Shown: positions 10,595 to 17,716 of the stretch, in pieces | Layout: every line of letters begins with the position of its first letter | Numbering within the stretch: position 1 is the stretch's first letter | Source: Litorisediminicola beolgyonensis | GTDB lineage: Bacteria > Pseudomonadota > Alphaproteobacteria > Rhodobacterales > Rhodobacteraceae | DNA length: 64,000 bases | Direction of reading: 5' to 3' | Assembly (NCBI RefSeq): GCF_042679605.1 | Contig: NZ_JBHTMU010000011.1 | Location: forward strand, 1-64,000 | Program-made: the position numbers and the translations under genes | The notes under the pieces: generated by a model | The model's input: the letters and a program-made list of their open reading frames with translations, nothing else | What the model was told of the DNA's origin: nothing | The model's database searches: none

Positions 10595-11347
10595 CTACAT
10601 CTCGCCGCCCGCGATCTCGATGGCCTGCCCGTTGACGCTGCCCGACTGCTCCAAACAGAGCCAGAGCGCGGCGGCGGCGACCTCTTCGGGCGCGATCAGG
10701 CGGCCATGGGGATTGGCGCCGACCATGACCTTTTTCGCATCCTCTTCGGACATGCCGGTGCGCGCCATGATCCTCTCGACATTCTGCGGCACGATGTCGG
10801 TGTCGACATAGGCCGGGCAGAGCGCGTTGAAGGTGATCGGCTTGCCCAAGTAATCCGCCGCGAGGCCGCGGATCAGGCCGATCATCGCGTGTTTCGACGC
10901 GGTATAGGCGGGCGCGCCCTTGAGCCCGCGCACCCCGGCGATGGAGGAGACCGCGATCACCCGGCCCCAGCCCGCGCCATGCATGTGCTTGAGACATTCG
11001 CGGATGGTCAGGAAGGCCCCGTCGAGATTGATCCCCATCATTTGCCGCCAGAAGGCCAGATCGGTGTTGTGGATCGCGCGGCCCTCGGCAATCCCGGCAT
11101 TGGCGACGCAGATCTGGATCGGACCGCGGGCGGCCACCGCGGCGGTGACACCGTCGACCACGCTCTCCTCGTCCGAGACATCCATCGGCAAGGGAAAGAG
11201 CCCGGCCGAGGCGGCCTCTTCGAGGACCGAGGCGCGACGCCCGGTTATGGTGACCTCGGCCCCCTGCTCTGCCAAGGCCCGCGCGATGGCCCGTCCGATG
11301 CCGGTGCCGCCGCCCGTCACAAGCGCGTGGCGTCCCTTGAGTGTCAT
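10595..11347 (-). CDS. Short-chain dehydrogenase/reductase (SDR)
   Basis: A classical SDR of 250 residues that oxidises or reduces a hydroxyl/carbonyl substrate with NAD(P). The nucleotide motif TGGGTGIGRA lies near residue 11, NAG (ANAGIAEG) near 85, catalytic serine in AVSSIAG near 137, and the YTASK tyrosine-lysine pair near 150. It resembles 3-hydroxybutyrate and 3-oxoacyl reductases, but substrate cannot be assigned. The ATG at 11347 has GGGGGAGGA just upstream. It is divergent from the MBL-fold gene at 11469 and shares its promoter region, which holds an ATTC-N8-GAAT palindrome. Confidence 0.88.
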   Translation of the reverse strand: MTLKGRHALVTGGGTGIGRAIARALAEQGAEVTITGRRASVLEEAASAGLFPLPMDVSDEESVVDGVTAAVAARGPIQICVANAGIAEGRAIHNTDLAFWRQMMGINLDGAFLTIRECLKHMHGAGWGRVIAVSSIAGVRGLKGAPAYTASKHAMIGLIRGLAADYLGKPITFNALCPAYVDTDIVPQNVERIMARTGMSEEDAKKVMVGANPHGRLIAPEEVAAAALWLCLEQSGSVNGQAIEIAGGEM

Positions 11348-11421
11348 GGCGTCCTCCCCCGGTTTGACCTCTGGCAGAGTAAGGCCCAGCGCCGGGACGG
11401 CAAGCCGCGCGGTTTACATTG

Positions 11422-11441
11422 ACATTCACATCCGCGAATGT
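11422..11441. promoter_or_regulatory. ATTC-N8-GAAT palindrome overlapping a -35-like TTGACA
   Basis: ACATTC (11422-11427) and GAATGT (11436-11441) are separated by exactly eight bases. TTGACA at 11419-11424 overlaps the left arm, so a bound protein could block a plus-strand promoter. The core ATTC-N8-GAAT is the published operator of persulfide-sensing ArsR-family repressors SqrR and BigR. No such repressor is encoded in the window. Confidence 0.5.
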
Positions 11442-11468
11442 GTTGGTGATTGAACCGGGAGGATGGGC

Positions 11469-12422
11469 ATGACACGGGCATTACTGGCTGCACTGGCCAC
11501 ATTGGGCATCGGAGCTGGCGCGCAGGCCTCCGAGGATATCGCAAACAAGTACCCGGCCTCGGAGCTTTACGACAAGCCGGTCGAGGTGATCCCGCATGTC
11601 TTTTCGGCCATCGGGGCCACCGCGCCGCCGACCTACGAGAACGCCGGTCACAACAACAACCTGAGCTTCATCGTGACGGGTGACGGGGTGATCGTGGTGA
11701 ACGGCGGCGCCTCGGCGCGGCTGGCAGAGGCGCTTCATGACGAGATCCGGGCGGTCACCGACCAGCCGGTGAAGCTGGTGATCAACGAGAACGGCCAGGG
11801 CCACGCGATGCTCGGCAATTCCTACTGGGCGGATCAGGGAGTCGAGATCCTCGCCCACGAAGACGCCATCGCCGAGATCGAGGAGAACGGCGATTTCATC
11901 CTTCAGGACATGCAGCGCTACAATCGGGACCGCGCAGAGGGCACGCGGGTCGTGGTGCCGACGCGGTCCTTCAGCGACCGCGGGGTGATCGAGATGGGCG
12001 ATGTCACCGTCGAGGTGCTGCATCTCGGGCCTGCCCATTCGGCGGGCGACACGCAGGTCTGGATTCCAGAGTGGGACATCGTGATCGCGGGCGACATGGC
12101 CTTTCACGAGCGGATGCCGCCGATCTTCTCCGAGACCGACACGGATGGGTGGATCGAGACCTTCGAGGGACCGTTCACCGATCTGGGCGCACTCTACGTA
12201 ATCCCGGGCCACGGCCATCCGACCAACATGGCGCAGGTCCAGCGCTACACCGCCGATTACGTGCGCGACCTTCGCGAGAAGATCGCCGCGCATCTCGAAG
12301 AGGGCGGCGATCTGGCGGGCGCCTATTACGTCGACCAGTCCGCCTGGGCGCATCTCGACACGTTCGAGGAGCTGGCGACGCGCAACGCGGGCCGGGTCTT
12401 CGAGGAGATGGAATGGGAATAG
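11469..12422 (+). CDS. Exported metallo-beta-lactamase-fold protein with degenerate metal motif
   Basis: A 317-residue MBL-fold protein with an N-terminal signal peptide (MTRALLAALATLGIGAGAQA), so probably periplasmic. It resembles SoxH-type exported hydrolases of Rhodobacterales. The first metal motif, normally HxHxDH, reads N108-x-Q110-x-H112-A113 inside VINENGQGHAMLGN, so all four ligand positions differ. The later ligands are kept: H190 in GPAHSAGD, D209 in AGDMAFHE, H248 in PGHGHP. It may bind one metal or none, or be a binding protein. The ATG at 11469 is chosen over 11463 because GGGAGG ends six bases before it. It is divergent from the SDR across an ATTC-N8-GAAT site. Function unknown. 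Confidence 0.8.
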   Translation: MTRALLAALATLGIGAGAQASEDIANKYPASELYDKPVEVIPHVFSAIGATAPPTYENAGHNNNLSFIVTGDGVIVVNGGASARLAEALHDEIRAVTDQPVKLVINENGQGHAMLGNSYWADQGVEILAHEDAIAEIEENGDFILQDMQRYNRDRAEGTRVVVPTRSFSDRGVIEMGDVTVEVLHLGPAHSAGDTQVWIPEWDIVIAGDMAFHERMPPIFSETDTDGWIETFEGPFTDLGALYVIPGHGHPTNMAQVQRYTADYVRDLREKIAAHLEEGGDLAGAYYVDQSAWAHLDTFEELATRNAGRVFEEMEWE

Positions 12423-12567
12423 GACCTTTGGACGTGGCGTCCCGCCCACGCGGCGGTTGCGCTGTGGATGCGCAAAGCTAGGCTGTTCGCGTCTGTGTCG
12501 GCGGAAAGGGTCTTGTCATGCTGGTCTTGAGGTCGATCCCGGTTGCGGTCCCGGGATCGCGGCGGGC

Positions 12568-13014
12568 ATGACCCTGCCGCGCTGGATCGACCTGCCTCCG
12601 GTCTGGCTTGCGGGCTTCGCCGCGCTGACCTGGGCGGGCGGCAAGGCCGGACTGCCCGGAGGCAGCCCGCTGATCGCCCTTGCCGGGGCGGGCCTCGTTC
12701 TCGTCGGGCTGGCGCTGATGGCGGCCGCGGCGTTCGAGATGATGCGCCGCCGCACGACAATTATCCCGCACCAGGAACCCGCGGCGCTGGTTACGACCGG
12801 CATCTTCGCGCTCTCGCGCAACCCGATCTATCTGGGCGACGCGATGATCCTCGCGGGGCTGGCGCTACGCTGGTGCTGGCCGGCACTCGCGTTGGTGCCG
12901 GTGTTCATGTGGGTGATCGAGCGGCGTTTCATCCGCTCCGAGGAACTGCGACTCTTGGACAAGTTCCCGACGGATTTTGTTTCCTATAGGCAACGCACGA
13001 AACGGTGGCTATGA
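12568..13014 (+). CDS. Small membrane protein of the isoprenylcysteine/phospholipid methyltransferase-like family
   Basis: A 148-residue integral membrane protein. It has hydrophobic helices near residues 10-30, 30-55 and 90-120. The family signature is TTGIFALSRNPIYLGDAM, followed by the conserved glutamate-arginine segment VIERRFIRSEE and YRQRTKRWL at the end. These mark the ICMT/PEMT-like superfamily of membrane methyltransferases. In bacteria many such genes are uncharacterised, so the substrate is unknown. The ATG at 12568 is preferred to the start at 12457, because the upstream extension is cysteine/arginine-rich and not family-like. The ribosome site (GGCGGG) is weak. Confidence 0.75.
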   Translation: MTLPRWIDLPPVWLAGFAALTWAGGKAGLPGGSPLIALAGAGLVLVGLALMAAAAFEMMRRRTTIIPHQEPAALVTTGIFALSRNPIYLGDAMILAGLALRWCWPALALVPVFMWVIERRFIRSEELRLLDKFPTDFVSYRQRTKRWL

Positions 13015-13136
13015 CCCCGAGCTGAGCTAGATACATGATCGCAAAGACTTGCGGTCACGCACCGCGTTTGAGATGGCCAATCCAATGGTCGCCGGACGCC
13101 GACGAAACAGTCTGAACCTAGAGGGGGACAGAGAGA

Positions 13137-14711
13137 GTGAAGATTGGAACGCCAAAGGAGGTGATGCAGGGCGAAGCCCGGGTCGCGATGACCCCGGACT
13201 CGGCCAAGCAGCTCCAGAAACTCGGACATGAGTGCCTGATCGAGGCGGGTGCCGGTGAAAAGGCCGGTCTGCTCGATTCCGCCTATGAAGAGGCAGGCGT
13301 CACCGTGGTCGAGAGCGCCGACGCGCTCTGGAGCCAGTCCGACATCATCGCCAAGGTCCAGCCGCCGACGGACGAGGAAATCGGCCGTCTGAGCGAGAAC
13401 AAGACGCTGATCTCGTTCTTCTGGCCGGGCCAGAACGAAGAGCTGATGAAGCAGGCCGCCGAAAAGGGCGCCTCCGTCATCGCGATGGACATGGTCCCCC
13501 GGATCTCGCGCGCCCAGAAGATGGATGCGCTGAGCTCGATGGCCAATATCGCGGGCTATCGCGCCGTGATCGAGGCCGGCAACAATTTCGGCCGCTTCTT
13601 CACCGGCCAGGTGACCGCCGCGGGCAAGGTGCCCCCGGCCAAGGTCCTGGTCGTCGGCGCAGGCGTCGCGGGTCTGGCGGCCATCGGCACCTCGACCTCG
13701 CTCGGCGCGATCACGCTCGCCTTCGACGTGCGCCCCGAAGTGGCCGAACAGGTCGAGTCGATGGGCGCCGAGTTCGTCTATCTCGACTTCGAGGAAGAGC
13801 AAGAAGACGGCTCTGAATCCGGCGGCTACGCCAAGCCCTCGAGCCCCGAGTTCCGCGAGGCGCAGCTGGCCAAGTTCCGCGAGCTCGCCCCCGATGTGGA
13901 CATCGTCATCACCACGGCGCTGATCCCCAACCGCGAGGCGCCCGAGCTCTGGACCGAGGACATGGTCCAGGCGATGAAGCCCGGCTCGGTGATCGTCGAC
14001 CTCGCCGCCGAGAAGGGCGGCAACTGCAAGATGACCGTCAAGGACGAGCGCATCGTCACCGAGAACGGCGTCATCATCATCGGCTATACCGACTTCCCCA
14101 GCCGCATGGCCAAGCAGTCCTCGCTGCTCTACTCGACCAATATCCGTCACATGATGACCGACCTGACGCCCGAGAAGGACGGCAAGGTCGTGCATGACAT
14201 GGAAGACGACGTCATCCGCGGCGCGACCATCGCGCATGGCAAGGAGGTGACCTTCCCGCCGCCCGCGCCGAAGACCAAGGCGATCGCGGCGCAGAAGCCG
14301 AAGCCCAAGGAAAAGGAAAAGACGCCCGAAGAGAAACGCGCCGAAGAGATGGCCGCGTTCAAGAAGCAGACCAAGCAGCAGGTCACCCTGCTCACCATCG
14401 GTGCGGTGCTTCTTCTCGGTGTCGGCCTGATCGCTCCGGCGAGCTTCATGCAGCACTTCATCGTTTTCGTACTGTCGGTCTTCGTCGGCTTCCAGGTGAT
14501 CTGGGGCGTCAGCCACAGCCTTCACACGCCGCTCATGGCGGTCACGAACGCGATCTCCTCGATCATCATCCTGGGCGCGCTGATGCAGATCGGCTCCAGC
14601 TCGTTCCTGGTGATCCTGCTTGCCGCCCTGTCGGTCTTCATGGCCGGTATCAACATCTTCGGCGGTTTCCTCGTCACCCGGCGCATGCTCGCCATGTTCC
14701 AGAAATCGTAA
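13137..14711 (+). CDS. pntA: NAD(P) transhydrogenase subunit alpha (fused form)
   Basis: PntA with PntB forms the proton-translocating transhydrogenase that reduces NADP+ with NADH, driven by the proton gradient, in the inner membrane. The 524 residues comprise the cytoplasmic NAD(H)-binding domain (KIGTPKEVMQGEARVAMTPD at the start; GAGVAGLAAIGT near 180) and a C-terminal membrane part with about four helices from residue 418 onward. A lysine/proline-rich linker separates them. Many relatives split this chain into PntAA and PntAB; here it is fused as in E. coli. The start codon is GTG at 13137, preceded by GAGGGGG. pntB follows 15 bases later. Confidence 0.96.
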   Translation: MKIGTPKEVMQGEARVAMTPDSAKQLQKLGHECLIEAGAGEKAGLLDSAYEEAGVTVVESADALWSQSDIIAKVQPPTDEEIGRLSENKTLISFFWPGQNEELMKQAAEKGASVIAMDMVPRISRAQKMDALSSMANIAGYRAVIEAGNNFGRFFTGQVTAAGKVPPAKVLVVGAGVAGLAAIGTSTSLGAITLAFDVRPEVAEQVESMGAEFVYLDFEEEQEDGSESGGYAKPSSPEFREAQLAKFRELAPDVDIVITTALIPNREAPELWTEDMVQAMKPGSVIVDLAAEKGGNCKMTVKDERIVTENGVIIIGYTDFPSRMAKQSSLLYSTNIRHMMTDLTPEKDGKVVHDMEDDVIRGATIAHGKEVTFPPPAPKTKAIAAQKPKPKEKEKTPEEKRAEEMAAFKKQTKQQVTLLTIGAVLLLGVGLIAPASFMQHFIVFVLSVFVGFQVIWGVSHSLHTPLMAVTNAISSIIILGALMQIGSSSFLVILLAALSVFMAGINIFGGFLVTRRMLAMFQKS

Positions 14712-14726
14712 GCGGGAGGCAGGACA

Positions 14727-16163
14727 ATGGATTATGGATTCACCACCGCGGCCTATGTGGTCGCAGCGGTTCTCTTCATCCTCTCGCTCGGCGGTCTGAG
14801 CGGGCAGGAAAGCGCCAAACGCGCAATTTGGTACGGCATCGTCGGCATGGCGCTGGCGGTCGGTGCGACGCTGATCGGTCCGGGATCGGGCCTCTGGGTC
14901 GTCTCGGTCGTCTTGGTCGCGCTTGGCGGCGTGATCGGCTGGCAGCTCGCGCAGCGGGTGCAGATGACGCAGATGCCCGAGCTTGTCGCGGCGATGCACA
15001 GCCTCGTCGGCCTCGCGGCGGTCTTCGTCGGCTTCAACGCCGATTTCACCATCAACCTCGTCGATGCAGCCAAGGCCGCGGGCGAGAGCGTGGACGGCAA
15101 CTTCGCGCAGCTCGTCGCCAAGAAGGAGCCGGTCGAGATCGGCATCCTGATGGTCGAACTGTCGCTCGGCATCTGGATCGGCGCGGTGACCTTCACCGGC
15201 TCGATCATCGCCTATGGCAAGCTCGCAGGTAAGGTGAACACCGCCGCGCAGCAGCTTCCGGGCGGTCACATGCTGAACCTCGCCGCGGTGCTCGGTTCGG
15301 TGCTGATGCTGGTGCTCTACCTCTCGGGCTCGGGCTCGTGGACGCTCTTCGTCATGGCGGCGCTGGCGTTCTTCATCGGCTACCACCTGATCATGGGCAT
15401 CGGCGGCGCCGACATGCCGGTCGTGGTGTCGATGCTGAACTCCTATTCCGGCTGGGCCGCCGCGGCGATCGGCTTCTCGCTCGGCAACGATCTCCTGATC
15501 GTGGTCGGCGCGCTTGTCGGCTCCTCGGGTGCGATCCTGTCCTACATCATGTGCAAGGGCATGAACCGCTCCTTCGTCTCGGTGATCCTGGGCGGCTGGG
15601 GCGGCAGCTCCGGCGGTGCGGCCGCCGAGGTCGAGGGCGAGCAGGTCGCCATCGACGCGGACGGCGTGCAGAGCGCGCTGGACGAGGCCGACAGCATCAT
15701 CATCGTGCCCGGTTACGGCATGGCGGTGGCGCAGGCGCAGAACGCGGTCAGCGAGCTGACCAAGAAGCTGCGCGCGGCCGGCAAGGAGGTGCGCTTCGCG
15801 ATCCACCCGGTCGCGGGCCGTCTGCCGGGCCACATGAACGTGCTTCTGGCCGAGGCCAAGGTGCCCTACGACATCGTGCTCGAGATGGAGGAGATCAACG
15901 ACGATTTCCCCGATACCGACGTGGTGATCGTGATCGGCTCGAACGACATCGTGAACCCCGCGGCGCAGGACGATCCGAACTCGCCCATCGCCGGGATGCC
16001 GGTTCTGGAAGTGTGGAAGGCGAAGCAGGTCTTCGTGTCGAAGCGCGGCCAGGGCACGGGCTATTCCGGCATCGAGAACCCGCTCTTCTTCAAGGAGAAC
16101 ACGCGGATGTTCTACGGCGACGCGAAAGAGAGCCTGAACACGCTCCTGTCCAAGATGGACTGA
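14727..16163 (+). CDS. pntB: NAD(P) transhydrogenase subunit beta
   Basis: PntB carries the remaining membrane helices and the NADP(H)-binding domain of the transhydrogenase. The 478-residue length matches the family (462 in E. coli). The N-terminal half is a series of membrane helices including MPELVAAMHSLVGLAAVFVG. The C-terminal dIII domain shows VPGYGMAVAQAQ, HPVAGRLPGHMNVLLAEA and the NADP-binding VIGSNDIVNPAA. It starts 15 bases after pntA, in the same operon, with GGGAGG upstream of its ATG. A strong terminator closes the unit. Confidence 0.97.
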   Translation: MDYGFTTAAYVVAAVLFILSLGGLSGQESAKRAIWYGIVGMALAVGATLIGPGSGLWVVSVVLVALGGVIGWQLAQRVQMTQMPELVAAMHSLVGLAAVFVGFNADFTINLVDAAKAAGESVDGNFAQLVAKKEPVEIGILMVELSLGIWIGAVTFTGSIIAYGKLAGKVNTAAQQLPGGHMLNLAAVLGSVLMLVLYLSGSGSWTLFVMAALAFFIGYHLIMGIGGADMPVVVSMLNSYSGWAAAAIGFSLGNDLLIVVGALVGSSGAILSYIMCKGMNRSFVSVILGGWGGSSGGAAAEVEGEQVAIDADGVQSALDEADSIIIVPGYGMAVAQAQNAVSELTKKLRAAGKEVRFAIHPVAGRLPGHMNVLLAEAKVPYDIVLEMEEINDDFPDTDVVIVIGSNDIVNPAAQDDPNSPIAGMPVLEVWKAKQVFVSKRGQGTGYSGIENPLFFKENTRMFYGDAKESLNTLLSKMD

Positions 16164-16190
16164 GCGGGCGCTCATATCGACGCAAGGAAG

Positions 16191-16218
16191 CGGCCGGTCC
16201 CCTGGGACCGGCCGTTTT
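16191..16218 (+). terminator. Rho-independent terminator of pntAB
   Basis: CGGCCGGTCC (16191-16200) pairs with GGACCGGCCG (16205-16214) and is followed by TTTT. It lies 27 bases after the pntB stop codon. Confidence 0.92.
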
Positions 16219-16385
16219 CGTATTGTGCCTTGCGTGCGGACGCACAGGCGGGCGGGTGACTCCCGGGGCGCGCTTCGCCCTCTCCTTGGTCGCCGCGATC
16301 CCCGGCATCCGGCTGCGGCACGGCGGACGCTTTACTCACCTGCCCCGGCTCGTATCTAGTGGGACCGAACAAGACCGGACCCGAG

Positions 16386-17684
16386 ATGCCCCTTCAGGAT
16401 CACCCGCTGCGCTACAAGCTCGCCAACGAGCTGCACGCCCGTCCTTTCCCGTCGCTCCAGCCGCCCTGCCGCGCCGTCTACCTTGCGCTCAAGCGCGCCG
16501 AGGACGCCGCAGCGCGCGACCGCGAGGAAGACCGCCGTCACCTGACCGACCTGCTCGACCGGTTCGGCGCCAAGCATCCGCAACCGGGCGCGACGCATTA
16601 CTCGGGCCGGATCGGGCAGTTCACCCTGAAATGGGAACAGCATACCGAGTTCGTCACCTACACGGTGTTCCTCAACGGCCTCGGCGAGCGGCGCTTCGAC
16701 CCCGCCGATCTCAACGTCTTTCCCTCGGACTGGCTGCAGGCGGCCCCGGGCGTGCGGATCACCTCGGCCCTGATCCGCTGCTGTCCGCGGCCCGACAGCG
16801 TCGACGAGATCGAGGAGAAGGTCGAGGACTGGTTCGTCTCGGAAAGCGTCGCGGTCTCGTCTGTGATCGACGACGAGGCGGTGATCGCGGGCGATTTCCG
16901 CATCGACCCGGCGGGGCATCTGCGCTTCGTGCTCTTCGCCGCGCCCGAGGTCGGCGAGCGGCGGATCGGCCGGATCGTGCAGCGGCTCTGCGAGATCGAG
17001 ACCTACAAGAGCATGTCGATGCTGGGCTTCTTCCGGGTCCGCGAGATCTCGTCCCGGATGGCCGAGATCGACTCCGAGCTGACCCGCCTGATGGAGGCGA
17101 TGACCCAGGGCGTGGGCCCTGCCGAGGAGACGCTGAAGGCGCTCCTGTCGGTCTCGGCCGAGCTCGAGGCGCTCTCCGCGCAGACCGCCTTCCGGCTGGG
17201 CGCGACGGGCGCCTACGAGGCGCTGGTCAGCCAGCGGATCTCGGTTCTGCGCGAGGCGCGCTGGAACGGGCGGCAGACCTTCGGCGAGTTCATGATGCGC
17301 CGCTACGATCCGGCCATGCGCACGGTGAAAAGCGCCGAGCGGCGGCTCGAGGCGATGGCCACGCGGGCGGTGCGCGCGGGCGACCTGCTTCGGACCCGGG
17401 TCGAGGTCGAACGCTCGGCTCAGAACCAGCAGCTTCTGGAAAGCATGGACCGGCGCGCGCAGCTGCAGCTGCGTCTGCAGGAGACGGTGGAGGGGCTGTC
17501 GGTGGTGGCGATCAGCTATTACGCCGTGTCGCTGGTGGGCTACCTCTTGTATCCGGTCGCGGGCGCCATCGGCATCTCCAAGGGGCTTCTGACGGCCCTG
17601 GTCACCGTGCCGGTCGTCGCCGCGGTCTGGGTCGCGATCCGGCGCATAAGGCTTCAGGTTCCGAAGGGCGAGCAGGACCTTTAG
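16386..17684 (+). CDS. DUF3422 family membrane protein
   Basis: A 432-residue protein of the DUF3422 family, found widely in Alphaproteobacteria; function not established. The opening LQDHPLRYKLANELHARPFP is the family signature. A long soluble part with predicted coiled-coil stretches (about residues 210-385, rich in Glu, Arg and Leu) is followed by two C-terminal membrane helices separated by a short loop (about 375-425). The short basic tail ends KGEQDL. The ATG at 16386 is favoured because the family normally starts a few residues before DHPLRY; a GTG at 16359 is possible. The next gene starts 32 bases after the stop, so they may be co-transcribed. Confidence 0.85.
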   Translation: MPLQDHPLRYKLANELHARPFPSLQPPCRAVYLALKRAEDAAARDREEDRRHLTDLLDRFGAKHPQPGATHYSGRIGQFTLKWEQHTEFVTYTVFLNGLGERRFDPADLNVFPSDWLQAAPGVRITSALIRCCPRPDSVDEIEEKVEDWFVSESVAVSSVIDDEAVIAGDFRIDPAGHLRFVLFAAPEVGERRIGRIVQRLCEIETYKSMSMLGFFRVREISSRMAEIDSELTRLMEAMTQGVGPAEETLKALLSVSAELEALSAQTAFRLGATGAYEALVSQRISVLREARWNGRQTFGEFMMRRYDPAMRTVKSAERRLEAMATRAVRAGDLLRTRVEVERSAQNQQLLESMDRRAQLQLRLQETVEGLSVVAISYYAVSLVGYLLYPVAGAIGISKGLLTALVTVPVVAAVWVAIRRIRLQVPKGEQDL

Positions 17685-17716
17685 GCAGACCCGCGCGGCC
17701 GGGAGGAGGAGGAGCG

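Noticed and set aside
12984..16175. A 1063-codon minus-strand open frame opposite pntAB
   Set aside because: The composition is His/Arg/Asp-rich with no domain; the plus strand encodes complete PntA and PntB. Long antisense frames are common in G+C-rich genes.
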